A stretch of DNA of 64,000 nucleotides from Cyclobacteriaceae bacterium (GTDB lineage Bacteria > Bacteroidota > Bacteroidia > Cytophagales > Cyclobacteriaceae): assembly GCA_028278225.1 (NCBI GenBank), contig JANQEU010000020.1, positions 62,001-126,000 on the forward strand, given 5' to 3'. Below the pieces are notes generated by a model. The model made no database searches. It was not told the DNA's origin and was given only the letters and a program-made list of their open reading frames with translations. A program made the translations under genes and the position numbers. Shown in pieces: positions 25,477 to 33,986 of the stretch; the first letter of the stretch is position 1; each line of letters begins with the position of its first letter.

Positions 25477-25488
25477 ATGTAGCTACAT
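25477..25488. promoter_or_regulatory. 12-bp perfect palindrome between divergent genes
   Basis: ATGTAGCTACAT lies midway between the glycosyltransferase start and the ECF sigma start, a plausible binding site for a dimeric regulator. No clear TAnnTTTG promoter is seen around it, so alternative sigma factors, perhaps the ECF factor itself, may act here. Confidence 0.35.
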
Positions 25489-25539
25489 TGAAATAATGGG
25501 TTACGAATAGACATATTTAAATTTGGAGGTATAAAGAAC

Positions 25540-26142
25540 ATGCAAGAGGTACTCGAGAAAATGGGAGAGAAGCCAAAAAAATTTCAGTATAACCGACAAG
25601 ATCAATTAGAAATCTTCGAAAATGAATTCCTGCCACACCTGGATGCCATGTACAATTTTGCGTACCGGTTGACACTTGATGGGGATGATGCCAAGGATCT
25701 TGTACAGGATACTTATTTGAAGGCATATAGGTTTATCAAGTCCTTCCAAAAGGGGACTAATTCAAAAGCCTGGCTTTACCGGATCCTGAAAAACAGTTTC
25801 ATAAATGATTTTAGGAAAAAAAGTAAGGAGCCTGCAAAGGTAGATTATCAGGAAGTAGAGAACTTCTACAATTCTGATAATGTTGATGAAAAGAAAACAG
25901 TTGATTTAAGGATCGACGCGGTGAAGGATATGATCGGCGATGAAGTGAGCATTGCCCTTAACTCTTTGGCGGTTGATTTCAGGACTGTGATAATACTTTG
26001 TGATTTGGAGGGATTCACTTACGAGGAAATGGCAAAAATTCTCGACATTCCAATAGGGACTGTCAGATCCCGGTTACACCGGGCCAGGAATTTACTGAAA
26101 GAGAAACTCAAGTCATATGCCAGTAGCATGGGCTATAAATAA
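25540..26142 (+). CDS. ECF sigma-70 family RNA polymerase sigma factor
   Basis: The 200-residue sigma factor has region 2 at about 30-95 (YRLTLDGDDAKDLVQDTYLK, then KAWLYRILKNSFINDFRKK) and region 4 at about 135-190 (FRTVIILCDLEGFTYEEMA, then IPIGTVRSRLHRARNLLKE). Regions 1 and 3 are absent, as in group IV factors. A GGAGG ribosome site lies ten bases before the ATG, unusual in this genome. The next gene encodes a small zinc-binding protein that probably acts as the anti-sigma factor. The regulon and inducing stress are unknown. Confidence 0.92.
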   Translation: MQEVLEKMGEKPKKFQYNRQDQLEIFENEFLPHLDAMYNFAYRLTLDGDDAKDLVQDTYLKAYRFIKSFQKGTNSKAWLYRILKNSFINDFRKKSKEPAKVDYQEVENFYNSDNVDEKKTVDLRIDAVKDMIGDEVSIALNSLAVDFRTVIILCDLEGFTYEEMAKILDIPIGTVRSRLHRARNLLKEKLKSYASSMGYK

Positions 26143-26178
26143 AATATGCATTACTTTGTTCACTAAAAGGCTAAATTG

Positions 26179-26427
26179 ATGGAAAGCGATAATGGTTTGA
26201 CAACTTGCAATGAATGTTTGGAAATCCTGGAATTGATGTTGGACAATGAGGCTTCGAAAGAGCAGGAAAGTTATGTTAATGAGCACATTGAAAGTTGCAT
26301 ACATTGTTTTGAGCACATGCAGGTCGAAAAGGAAATAAGAGAACTGATCAAAACCAAAATCGCGCAGCTTCCGGTACCAGACGGTTTAGCCAGTGAAATT
26401 CGGTCAAAAATTCAGATGAATTACTAG
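26179..26427 (+). CDS. Small soluble zinc-binding anti-sigma factor
   Basis: The 82-residue protein has Cys10, Cys13, His36, Cys40 and Cys43 (TCNEC and HIESCIHC), the H-x3-C-x2-C arrangement of a zinc-binding anti-sigma domain. There is no membrane segment, so it would be a cytoplasmic, possibly redox-sensing, inhibitor of the preceding sigma factor (36-bp gap). The ATG is preferred over a TTG one codon upstream. The stop is directly followed by the gmk ATG, so gmk may be co-expressed. Confidence 0.78.
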   Translation: MESDNGLTTCNECLEILELMLDNEASKEQESYVNEHIESCIHCFEHMQVEKEIRELIKTKIAQLPVPDGLASEIRSKIQMNY

Positions 26428-26997
26428 ATGCTAAAAGGCAAAGCTCTTGTTTTCTCCGCTCCGTCAGGATCAGGGAAGACCACAATTGTGAGACACCTTT
26501 TAAGTGTAAGGCCTGATTTGAAATTTTCAGTTTCCGCCACAACCCGGCCACCAAGAGAGTACGAGATGGATGGCGAGGATTATCATTTCCTGTCCAGAAA
26601 GGATTTTGAAGATAAAATTTCACGGAAGGAGTTGCTGGAATGGGAAGAAGTCTATGACGGCATATATTACGGTACGCTGAGATCCGAAGTCACGCGGATA
26701 CACGACCAGGGGTATCATGTTGTATTCGATGTGGATGTGGTCGGGGGCGCCAATATCAAAAAAACGTTCGGGGATGGAGTTCTGGCGGTATTCATAAAGG
26801 TTGGATCTATTGAAAGTTTGATAGCACGTTTAAAGGGAAGGGGTACGGAAACAGAAGAAAGCCTTAAGATGAGAGTGGAAAAAGCCCAACAGGAACTTCA
26901 GTATGAAAAACTATTTGATGTTACGCTCATCAATGAAGATCTGGATCATGCCTTGAAACAAGCGGAAACAATCGTTTCCAATTACCTGGATAATTGA
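26428..26997 (+). CDS. gmk: Guanylate kinase
   Basis: The 189-residue enzyme has the P-loop APSGSGKT (residues 11-18), the GMP-binding SATTRPPREYEMDGEDYHFL region and the lid DVDVVGGANIKK. It converts GMP to GDP with ATP in purine nucleotide synthesis. It starts on the base after the anti-sigma stop, making a sigma/anti-sigma/gmk read-through unit likely. Length is usual. Confidence 0.96.
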   Translation: MLKGKALVFSAPSGSGKTTIVRHLLSVRPDLKFSVSATTRPPREYEMDGEDYHFLSRKDFEDKISRKELLEWEEVYDGIYYGTLRSEVTRIHDQGYHVVFDVDVVGGANIKKTFGDGVLAVFIKVGSIESLIARLKGRGTETEESLKMRVEKAQQELQYEKLFDVTLINEDLDHALKQAETIVSNYLDN

Positions 26998-27187
26998 ACC
27001 CAAAATCGTCAATAAGATTGAATAACAGACTCCGCAATATGACGGACTTGTTGATTACCAACAAGTTGCCGGGGTTAACCTCGACATTGAAAATGAAAGA
27101 AAAAAATGCATCCATAAAAGGTGTAACCTACTCATTTTCAACCGTTTGCCCTTCGGACAGATTTTTTATTGGAAAATCCGGGTTGAA
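26998..27187 (+). other. Spacer between gmk and nadD with a hairpin
   Basis: There is no convincing gene. A 7-bp hairpin CTTGTTG-ATTAC-CAACAAG (27047-27065) has no T-run. The nadD frame stays open upstream for 14 codons, but no family residues are visible there. Confidence 0.5.
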
Positions 27188-27760
27188 ATGAAAGTAGGAT
27201 TATTCTTTGGATCTTTTAATCCTATTCACATCGGCCATCTGATCATTGCCCACCTGGTAAAGGAAACCACGGATATTAAAGAGATATGGTTTATTGTATC
27301 TCCACAAAACCCCCTGAAAGGAAATAAAAACCTGCTCCATGAATTTGATCGCTATGACCTCGTTCAGGCTGCAATTAATGAGGAATACGGATTCAGAGTT
27401 TCAGATGTGGAGTTTAACATGCCCAGGCCCAGTTATACCATTGATACGATGACTGTCCTGCAGGAAAAATACCCGGAATATGAATTTAAATTAATAATTG
27501 GAGAAGATAATCTCGTGTCGTTTACAAAGTGGAAAAATTATACCGAGATACTTGGAAACTATGGGCTTATAGTCTATCCGCGTCCAAATGATTTTAAATC
27601 GGATCTCCTTAATCACGAAAGTGTGGAGGTGATCGAGGCTCCTAAAATGGACGTCTCCGCAACCCTTATCAGAAAACTGGTGCGGGAAGGAAAATCAATC
27701 AAATATTTAGTGCCTGATCCTGTTAGCGATATGATTGACGCAAAAGGCTTTTTTCGTTAG
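27188..27760 (+). CDS. nadD: Nicotinate-nucleotide adenylyltransferase
   Basis: The 190-residue protein begins MKVGLFFGSFNPIHIGHL, with the HxGH nucleotidyltransferase motif (His14-His17 region), and ends with the second signature SATLIRKLVREG. It joins nicotinate mononucleotide to AMP in NAD synthesis. I place the start at this ATG because the upstream in-frame extension has no family residues. The stop codon overlaps the stop of the convergent frr gene: the two genes share four bases, TTAG. Confidence 0.95.
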   Translation: MKVGLFFGSFNPIHIGHLIIAHLVKETTDIKEIWFIVSPQNPLKGNKNLLHEFDRYDLVQAAINEEYGFRVSDVEFNMPRPSYTIDTMTVLQEKYPEYEFKLIIGEDNLVSFTKWKNYTEILGNYGLIVYPRPNDFKSDLLNHESVEVIEAPKMDVSATLIRKLVREGKSIKYLVPDPVSDMIDAKGFFR

Positions 27761-28317
27761 ATCGTCATTATATCCTCCTCTTTGGAGGCAAGAAGCTCAT
27801 CAATTTTTTTTACATGTTTGTCGGTGATATTCTGAACTTCTATTTCAGCGTCTTTCACCAAATCTTCCGAAATATGTTCCTTCAAAAGTTTTTTTAGGTG
27901 GTCGTTGGTATCTTTCCTGATGTTTCTCAGGCTGATCTTGCCGTTTTCAGCTTCCTGTTTGGCTTGCTTTACAAGTATTACTCTTCGTTCTTCGGTCAGG
28001 GGAGGAATGTTAATACGAACGACCTCTCCGTCATTCTGGGGATTCAAACCTAAATCGCTGTGCATGATAGCCCTTTCAATTTCAGGGATCATTGACTTTT
28101 CCCATGGTTTCACAACAATTGTTCTCGGATCGGGTGTAGAGATCCCGGCTACCTGATTTATTGGAGTAGGATTTCCATAGTACTCTACGTGCAACCCTTC
28201 CAAAAGGCTGGGCATGGCCTTGCCCGCTCGAATTTTAGCCAACTCATGGGCTGTATGGGAAACTGTCTTGTCCATACTTTCCTGGGCGTGATCCAGATAA
28301 AATTTGATGTCCTCCAT
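27757..28317 (-). CDS. frr: Ribosome recycling factor
   Basis: The 186-residue coiled-coil protein shows LAKIRAGKAMPSLLEGL, PDPRTIVVKPWEKSMI and NIPPLTEERRVILVKQAKQ, all family signatures. With EF-G it splits post-termination ribosomes; fusA is also in this window. It follows pyrH by six bases on the reverse strand, the standard pyrH-frr operon. Confidence 0.97.
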   Translation of the reverse strand: MEDIKFYLDHAQESMDKTVSHTAHELAKIRAGKAMPSLLEGLHVEYYGNPTPINQVAGISTPDPRTIVVKPWEKSMIPEIERAIMHSDLGLNPQNDGEVVRINIPPLTEERRVILVKQAKQEAENGKISLRNIRKDTNDHLKKLLKEHISEDLVKDAEIEVQNITDKHVKKIDELLASKEEDIMTI

Positions 28318-28323
28318 GATTAT

Positions 28324-29028
28324 TTATGTTATAAGTGTACCTACTTCCTCACCATTAAGGACCCGGTTCAGATTTCCGGGCTTGTTCATGTCAAATACGA
28401 CTATTGGCAGACTGTTTTCCATGCATAACGTGAAAGCAGTCATGTCCATGATATTCAATCCTTTTTCATATGCTTCCTGGAAACTGATGCTGGAATATTT
28501 AGTGGCCTTGGGATCTTTTTCAGGATCCGCCGAATAAACACCATCAACACGGGTCCCCTTCAAAACAACATCAGCTTCTATCTCAACCGCTCTGAGACTT
28601 GCGGTGGAATCGGTCGTGAAATATGGGTTTCCCAGTCCGGCCCCGAATATCACAATCCTTCCTTTTTCCAAATGCCTAATTGCCCGCCTTCTGATGAATG
28701 GCTCACAAACCTGCTCCATTTTCAATCCACTCATCAGTCGTGTGAACATACCGTGATTCTCCAGTGAACTTTGCAGCGCCATGCCATTGATAACCGTAGC
28801 CAGCATTCCCATGTAATCGCCCTGGACTCTGTCTATACCTGCGCTTTCTGCCTGAACACCCCGGTAGATGTTACCTCCTCCGATCACTATGGCTAACTCG
28901 ACTCCCCGATCCCGCACCTTTTTTATTTCGGTGGCATATTGATCGAGCCGGTCCGGATCAATTCCATATTTGTGATTTCCCATTAAAGCTTCGCCACTTA
29001 GCTTTAAAAGAATTCGATTGTATTTCAT
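28324..29028 (-). CDS. pyrH: UMP kinase
   Basis: The 234-residue amino-acid-kinase-fold enzyme begins [15 protein letters not shown] and has IGGGNIYRG, the uridylate-binding [13 protein letters not shown] and the [11 protein letters not shown] region. It phosphorylates UMP to UDP and is usually controlled by GTP and UTP. An in-frame ATG eight codons upstream exists, but the chosen start matches the family N-terminus. Confidence 0.96.
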   Translation of the reverse strand: MKYNRILLKLSGEALMGNHKYGIDPDRLDQYATEIKKVRDRGVELAIVIGGGNIYRGVQAESAGIDRVQGDYMGMLATVINGMALQSSLENHGMFTRLMSGLKMEQVCEPFIRRRAIRHLEKGRIVIFGAGLGNPYFTTDSTASLRAVEIEADVVLKGTRVDGVYSADPEKDPKATKYSSISFQEAYEKGLNIMDMTAFTLCMENSLPIVVFDMNKPGNLNRVLNGEEVGTLIT

Positions 29029-29085
29029 AGTGAAGGAGTCAAGTTCGGACAAATATAAGCGGACTTAGTCATTTTGCTGTTCAGT

Positions 29086-29577
29086 TCAAAAACCAATTAG
29101 AGATTGTGCTTTGTTTACGTTTTCTCCGATCTCAACCTCTATCTTGCGAACTGTATTGTCAACTGGAGATTTGATGATGTTTTCCATCTTCATGGCCTCC
29201 AGTACCAGTAGCGGATCACCCTTTTTGATGGTATCGCCTTCTTGCACAAAAATCTCCAGAATCGTACCTGGCATTGGTGAGATGATTTCGTGTATGACGT
29301 CATCCGCCTCACTCGTCATCCCGAGCTTTTCAAGAAGTTGGTCCAAATGATTTTTTATCTGGATTTCCACAGCCTTTCCATTTATCCTAAGATCCAGTGT
29401 TTTGCCATTCTGATTTACAATTTCGATTTTGTATGACTTGTGTTGGTGGAAAATCAAAAAGCTATTGTCACCCACTTTATGATAATCGTACTCAATCTTT
29501 TTCCCATTGACATGAATGCCGTCTTTTGATTCATTAAGTATATAATTTTGATTGTCTACTAAAATCTGTAAGTCCAT
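29086..29577 (-). CDS. Biotin/lipoyl-carrier domain protein
   Basis: The 163-residue protein has a biotin attachment domain at its C-terminus: SPMPGTILEIFVQEGDTI followed by EAMKM with Lys130 as the biotinylation site. The N-terminal ~80 residues form a small beta-rich domain (ILVDNQNYILNESKDGIHVNG) like those attached to carrier subunits of acyl-CoA carboxylases. It probably carries carboxybiotin for a propionyl- or methylcrotonyl-type carboxylase encoded elsewhere. It would be biotinylated by the BirA enzyme in this window. It is divergent from the M1 peptidase gene, with starts only 12 bp apart. Confidence 0.87.
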   Translation of the reverse strand: MDLQILVDNQNYILNESKDGIHVNGKKIEYDYHKVGDNSFLIFHQHKSYKIEIVNQNGKTLDLRINGKAVEIQIKNHLDQLLEKLGMTSEADDVIHEIISPMPGTILEIFVQEGDTIKKGDPLLVLEAMKMENIIKSPVDNTVRKIEVEIGENVNKAQSLIGF

Positions 29578-29589
29578 ATCTGAAGTACT

Positions 29590-32076
29590 ATGAGATCAAA
29601 TTTAGGTATACTATTGTCAATCCTGATCATTGGTTGCAAATCATCTCAGAGATTTCCCGTCGAGGATTTTAACCAGGATAGTCAACCGGCCGTTTTGGAA
29701 TACTATTCTCCATGGGTGGACTATCAAAGCTCATACTCCAGGTTTTTCGATCTGATCCATACAAAACTGGACATTGAGTTCAATTGGGAGAAAAGACAGG
29801 TCTATGGAGAGGCCACCCTTTATCTTTCGCCGTATTTTTATTCCCAGCAGTACTTGTATCTTGACGCCAGGGAGTTTGACATACATGAGGTCCAGTTGTT
29901 GGGGGAAGATTCCGTAATCCTGAATTACGAGAATGATATGACGGGTTTGATGATCGATCTCAATGGTCTGTATACAAGAAACGATACCATAACGTTAAAT
30001 ATCAAATACACTGCAAATCCTTACCGCAATTCCGGGTTTGAGGATAGGGGCTTGTACTTTGTAAATCATGATCGGGCCAATCCCGGAAAGCCACAACAGA
30101 TTTGGACACAGGGAGAAACCGAGAATAACTCCCGGTGGTTTCCAACTATTGAATCTCCCGGTGAAAGATGTACACAGGAAATTTACCTGACTGTTGCGGA
30201 TGAGTTCAAAACCCTCTCAAACGGACTACTCGTGTCCTCGATAGTCAATGGTGACGGTACAAGAACCGACTACTGGAGAATGGACAAACCTCATGCCCCG
30301 TATTTATTTATGGTGGCAGTCGGAGATTTCACCTTAGTCCGGGATCAGGCACAGGGCGTTCCGTTGGGTTATTGGGTGGAACCTGATTACGCAGAAGACG
30401 CTCATGCAATATTTGGCAATACCGGTGAAATGATCTCATTTTTCTCCGGGCGTTTTGATTTTCCATTTCCGTGGCAGAAGTATGATCAGGTAATTGTCAG
30501 GGATTTCATTACCGGGGCGATGGAGAATACCACTGCCTCCGTTTTCATGGAGGATTTGCTGGTTCATAAAGAGTACTTTGCAGACAACAATTGGGATGAC
30601 ATAATCAGCCATGAATTGACACATCAGTGGTTTGGCAACCTGGTAACATGCGAATCCTGGGCTAATGTCGCTTTGAATGAGGCATTTGCAACGTATGGAG
30701 AGTATTTGTGGATAGAGTATAAATATGGCCCTGATGAGGCCGGGTTTCATGCATTTACCGGGTTACAGGATTACCTGGAGGAAGCTTCGTACGAACAGAA
30801 AAATCTTGTTCGGTTTTATTTTGATGACAGGGAATCATTGTTTGATAACCATACCTACGCAAAAGGAGCGAGAATCCTTCATATGCTCCGTCTTTATGTT
30901 GGCGATGATGCTTTTTTCGCTTCCCTAAGTCATTACCTAAGATCCAATCAATTTCGATCAGTGGAGATACATGATCTTCGAAAGTCCTTTGAACAAGTCA
31001 CAGGTGAGGATCTGAACTGGTTTTTTACGCAATGGTTTTTAAACCCCGGACATCCGGAATTAAAAATTAACCATTACCATGAAAATGACACATTATACAT
31101 AATGGTAAAACAGGATCAGGATTTAAGTCGGTTTCCATTGTACTACCTGCCTGTCCACCTAGATTTGGCTTTTGGTGACTCGGTACTCAGGTATCCCATG
31201 GAAATCATGCATGAGGAGCACTTGTTTAAACTTCCGCTGACCACCCGGGCCGATGCGATTGTTGTTGATGGGGATTGTATGCTGGTCGGTACTAAAGATC
31301 ACGCTAAATCCGGACGGGAGTGGATCAACCAGGTCAAGTACATGGATTCCTTCAGAGCTCGCCATGAGGGATTGACCAAAATCCTTTCCATGGATACAAT
31401 TTCAGCATCTCAGGTTGAGGCGATCGGTTTGGGGCTGGACGATGAATCACCAAGGATTCAGGAAATGGTCCTCTCATACATTCCGGATAAGGAATCTGAA
31501 AAACTGGATGTCTTAAAAAAGAAAGTCATTGGATTACTTAAATCTTCCTCCTCAAAAGTCCGTGGTGCCGCCATTATTGCAGGAGAGCGCATGGGATTGC
31601 TTTCGGTTGACGAATGGATAAGTTTCCTGGAAGATTCCTCTTACTATGTAAAAGGTGTTGTGCTGGACCATTTACTCCGTGACAATAGTGATCTGTCCCG
31701 AAAGTATTATGACTCATATAAAGAAGACGATAACATTAACATCATTTTGCCTGTTGGAGGTTACATCAACTCCTATATCAAGACGGGAGAGATGGAGTGG
31801 TATTTGAAAAAGATGCTGACATCAAAATCTCCCGACCAATTTTTCATTCTGCATCTGTTAAATCAGTACCTGATAAATGCCCCTATTTTGGAAAAGAAAA
31901 TGGCCATAAATTTACTGTTTGATATTGCCACACAGAATGCAGATTTCATGATGCGTCTGACGGCATACCAGGGGCTGCTTATTGTCAGCGAAATTGAAGG
32001 AGTTGAAGCTAAATTGAGTATCATAAAATCCGTTGAACCTGATCCGGAATTGCTCGAAATTTATGGTCAATACTGA
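29590..32076 (+). CDS. M1 family metallopeptidase lipoprotein (aminopeptidase N-like)
   Basis: The protein has 828 aa. A lipobox (LSILIIGC, Cys16) predicts attachment to a membrane on the periplasmic side or the surface. The peptidase domain has the exopeptidase motif GAMEN (309-313), the zinc site HELTH (341-345) and, 18 residues on, the third ligand Glu in LNEAFATYGE. The C-terminal ~260 residues look like helical HEAT-type repeats. It trims N-terminal residues from peptides. It starts 12 bp from the divergent biotin-carrier gene. Confidence 0.95.
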   Translation: MRSNLGILLSILIIGCKSSQRFPVEDFNQDSQPAVLEYYSPWVDYQSSYSRFFDLIHTKLDIEFNWEKRQVYGEATLYLSPYFYSQQYLYLDAREFDIHEVQLLGEDSVILNYENDMTGLMIDLNGLYTRNDTITLNIKYTANPYRNSGFEDRGLYFVNHDRANPGKPQQIWTQGETENNSRWFPTIESPGERCTQEIYLTVADEFKTLSNGLLVSSIVNGDGTRTDYWRMDKPHAPYLFMVAVGDFTLVRDQAQGVPLGYWVEPDYAEDAHAIFGNTGEMISFFSGRFDFPFPWQKYDQVIVRDFITGAMENTTASVFMEDLLVHKEYFADNNWDDIISHELTHQWFGNLVTCESWANVALNEAFATYGEYLWIEYKYGPDEAGFHAFTGLQDYLEEASYEQKNLVRFYFDDRESLFDNHTYAKGARILHMLRLYVGDDAFFASLSHYLRSNQFRSVEIHDLRKSFEQVTGEDLNWFFTQWFLNPGHPELKINHYHENDTLYIMVKQDQDLSRFPLYYLPVHLDLAFGDSVLRYPMEIMHEEHLFKLPLTTRADAIVVDGDCMLVGTKDHAKSGREWINQVKYMDSFRARHEGLTKILSMDTISASQVEAIGLGLDDESPRIQEMVLSYIPDKESEKLDVLKKKVIGLLKSSSSKVRGAAIIAGERMGLLSVDEWISFLEDSSYYVKGVVLDHLLRDNSDLSRKYYDSYKEDDNINIILPVGGYINSYIKTGEMEWYLKKMLTSKSPDQFFILHLLNQYLINAPILEKKMAINLLFDIATQNADFMMRLTAYQGLLIVSEIEGVEAKLSIIKSVEPDPELLEIYGQY

Positions 32077-32123
32077 CTGATTTTCAGGGTGATTTTTCCT
32101 CCATCCAGATTTGAAAAATAAAG

Positions 32124-32154
32124 TTTGAATAAACGGAAATTACTTATAATTTTG
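32124..32154 (+). promoter_or_regulatory. Promoter of the tRNA-tuf operon
   Basis: A -33 TTTG (32124-32127) and -7 TAATTTTG (32147-32154) are separated by 19 bases, an excellent match to the Bacteroidota consensus. The transcript leader begins GCAATCCCTTTTT, shared in form with other ribosomal promoters here. Confidence 0.82.
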
Positions 32155-32197
32155 CAATCCCTTTTTCACAGGCTGTGGAGAAGTGCGTTCTTTTTTA

Positions 32198-32280
32198 GGG
32201 GGGATACCAAAGCGGCCAACTGGGACGGACTGTAAATCCGTTGACGAATGTCTTCGCAGGTTCGAATCCTGCTCCCCCCA
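32198..32280 (+). tRNA. tRNA-Tyr (GTA)
   Basis: 83 nt. Acceptor GGGGGGA pairs with TCCCCCC, with discriminator A. Anticodon loop CTGTAAA gives GTA. There is a long variable arm, as expected for a class II bacterial tRNA-Tyr, and a T-arm GGTTCGAATCC. CCA is not encoded. It is first in the tRNA-Tyr/Gly/Thr-tuf arrangement, the same order as E. coli tyrU-glyT-thrT-tufB. Confidence 0.95.
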
Positions 32281-32295
32281 CGTAATGCGTTTAAT

Positions 32296-32331
32296 GCGGG
32301 TGTAGCGCAGTTGGTATAGCGACAGCCTTCC
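32296..32331 (+). pseudogene. Degenerate 5' half of tRNA-Gly
   Basis: Thirty-six bases match the 5' half of the intact tRNA-Gly downstream except for two changes (TAGCGCAG for TAGCTCAG, and GTATAGC for GTAGAGC). The match stops after the anticodon bases TTCC. The D-stem changes and missing 3' half mean it cannot be a tRNA alone. Confidence 0.85.
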
Positions 32332-32346
32332 CTGCCCGTCATACTA

Positions 32347-32419
32347 GCGGGTGTAGCTCAGTTGGTAGAGCGACAGCCTTCCAAGCTGTAGGTCGCGGGT
32401 TCGAGCCTCGTCACCCGCT
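32347..32419 (+). tRNA. tRNA-Gly (TCC)
   Basis: 73 nt. Acceptor GCGGGTG/CACCCGC, D-arm TAGCTCAGTTGGTAGAGC, anticodon loop CTTCCAA, T-arm GGGTTCGAGCC. All stems are intact. It is nested between the two halves of a degenerate copy. Confidence 0.95.
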
Positions 32420-32439
32420 CATGAGTTAGACAGGCAGGC

Positions 32440-32493
32440 AAGCTGTAGGTCGCGGACGGTCCGTCACAGCGGTTCGGGCCGCGTCACCCGTCC
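32440..32493 (+). pseudogene. Degenerate 3' half of tRNA-Gly with an internal insertion
   Basis: It starts AAGCTGTAGGTCGCGG exactly where the 5' half stops, is interrupted by about 15 bases (ACGGTCCGTCACAGC), and resumes GGTTCGGGCCGCGTCACCCG. With the upstream half it would rebuild one tRNA-Gly split in the anticodon loop. Confidence 0.8.
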
Positions 32494-32553
32494 TTAAACT
32501 TTCGAGCTGCGATGCATGGCATTACATGAGGTGGAAAAGTGCTGAATTGAAAA

Positions 32554-32625
32554 GCCGATGTAGCTCAGGGGTAGAGCGCTTCCTTGGTAAGGAAGAGGTC
32601 ACGAGTTCAAATCTCGTCATTGGCT
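32554..32625 (+). tRNA. tRNA-Thr (GGT)
   Basis: 72 nt. Acceptor GCCGATG/CATTGGC has one G-T pair. Anticodon loop CTTGGTA gives GGT. T-arm GAGTTCAAATCTC. It lies 75 bp before tuf and is expected in the same transcript. Confidence 0.95.
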
Positions 32626-32700
32626 CGATTTTTATTTTGTATTAATTGAATTAAAGAATAAAGAAAATTTAAATTAGAACTAAACTGAGGATTATCAAAA

Positions 32701-33888
32701 ATGGCTAAAGAAACCTTTGATCGTTCCAAACCACACGTAAATATTGGAACCATTGGTCACGTTGACCATGGTAAGACCACTCTGACCGCTGCAATCACAA
32801 TGATTCTTGCAAAAGACGGTCTTGCTGACATAAGAGATTTCTCTTCAATTGACAATGCACCTGAAGAGAAAGAAAGAGGTATAACTATTAACACGGCACA
32901 TGTTGAGTACCAGACTGCTAACCGTCACTACGCACACGTTGACTGTCCCGGTCACGCTGACTACGTAAAGAACATGGTAACAGGTGCTGCCCAGATGGAT
33001 GGCGCGATACTAGTGGTTGCAGCAACGGATGGCCCTATGCCTCAGACAAGAGAGCATATTCTTTTAGCTCGTCAGGTAGGTGTTCCGGCCCTGGTAGTCT
33101 TTATGAATAAAGTAGACCTGGTAGATGATCCCGAACTACTTGAACTGGTTGAAATGGAAGTCAGGGAACTTTTGAGCTTCTATGAATTCCCCGGAGATGA
33201 TATTCCTGTGATCCAGGGTTCTGCCCTCGGCGGTATGAACGGTGAAGATCAGTGGGTTGAAAAAATCATTGAGCTCATGGCAGCTGTGGATGACTACATT
33301 CCGCTTCCGGAGAGATTAACCGACAAAGACTTCCTGATGCCGGTCGAAGACGTATTTTCCATTACAGGTCGGGGAACAGTAGCAACAGGCAGGATCGAAA
33401 GAGGTATAATTAATTCCGGAGATCCTGTTGATATAATCGGCATGGGCGCGGAAGACATGAAGTCTACGATCACCGGTGTGGAGATGTTCAGGAAAATCCT
33501 GGATAGAGGGGAAGCCGGCGACAATGTGGGACTATTGCTGAGAGGTATTGAAAAAACAGAGATCAGGAGAGGCATGATCATATGTAAGCCTGGCTCCGTG
33601 ACCCCTCATGCTCACTTCAAGGCCGAAGTATACGTTTTGTCAAAAGAAGAAGGTGGCCGACATACTCCTTTTTTCAATAAATACAGACCTCAATTCTATT
33701 TGAGAACTACGGACGTTACAGGTGAGATCAAACTTCCTGAAAATGTGGAGATGGTGATGCCCGGTGATAACGTGACGATTGAAGTTGAACTGATCAACAA
33801 AGTAGCTCTCGAAAAAGGTCTGCGATTTGCAATCAGGGAAGGTGGCCGTACCGTAGGTGCGGGTCAGGTGACCGAGATCCTGGACTAA
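32701..33888 (+). CDS. tuf: Elongation factor Tu
   Basis: The 395-residue GTPase has GHVDHGKT (19-26), DCPGHADYV and NKVD, then the two beta-barrel domains, ending [15 protein letters not shown]. It delivers aminoacyl-tRNA to the ribosome. It follows tRNA-Thr as in the tufB operon of other bacteria and ends at a hairpin terminator. It is the only tuf copy in the window; the fusA unit 13 kb downstream lacks one. Confidence 0.98.
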   Translation: MAKETFDRSKPHVNIGTIGHVDHGKTTLTAAITMILAKDGLADIRDFSSIDNAPEEKERGITINTAHVEYQTANRHYAHVDCPGHADYVKNMVTGAAQMDGAILVVAATDGPMPQTREHILLARQVGVPALVVFMNKVDLVDDPELLELVEMEVRELLSFYEFPGDDIPVIQGSALGGMNGEDQWVEKIIELMAAVDDYIPLPERLTDKDFLMPVEDVFSITGRGTVATGRIERGIINSGDPVDIIGMGAEDMKSTITGVEMFRKILDRGEAGDNVGLLLRGIEKTEIRRGMIICKPGSVTPHAHFKAEVYVLSKEEGGRHTPFFNKYRPQFYLRTTDVTGEIKLPENVEMVMPGDNVTIEVELINKVALEKGLRFAIREGGRTVGAGQVTEILD

Positions 33889-33901
33889 AGTATAACAAGC
33901 A

Positions 33902-33937
33902 ATGCGTCCTGAATTAAATTTTAGGACGTATTTGTTT
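33902..33937 (+). terminator. Terminator after tuf
   Basis: A 9-bp stem (ATGCGTCCT with AGGACGTAT, one G-T pair), a 12-nt loop, then TTTGTTTA. The TTTG of the tail (33931-33934) is also the -33 element of the next promoter, so termination and re-initiation elements overlap. Confidence 0.75.
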
Positions 33938-33962
33938 ATACAAATTCATTAATCTAACTTTG
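33931..33962 (+). promoter_or_regulatory. Promoter of tRNA-Trp/secE/nusG unit
   Basis: -33 TTTG (33931-33934) and -7 TAACTTTG (33955-33962) are 20 bases apart. The leader starts GCAGTCCTTTTGGGC, similar to the tRNA-Tyr, rplC and rpsH leaders. Confidence 0.82.
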
Positions 33963-33986
33963 CAGTCCTTTTGGGCTGGCTGGTTT

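Noticed and set aside
26994-27191. 65-residue frame between gmk and nadD
   Set aside because: It has no family resemblance and overlaps both the gmk stop and the nadD start; it is more likely spacer.
32347-32625. tRNA cluster as a genomic-island attachment site
   Set aside because: No integrase or mobile genes lie nearby, and the tRNA-tuf order is an ancient conserved arrangement.
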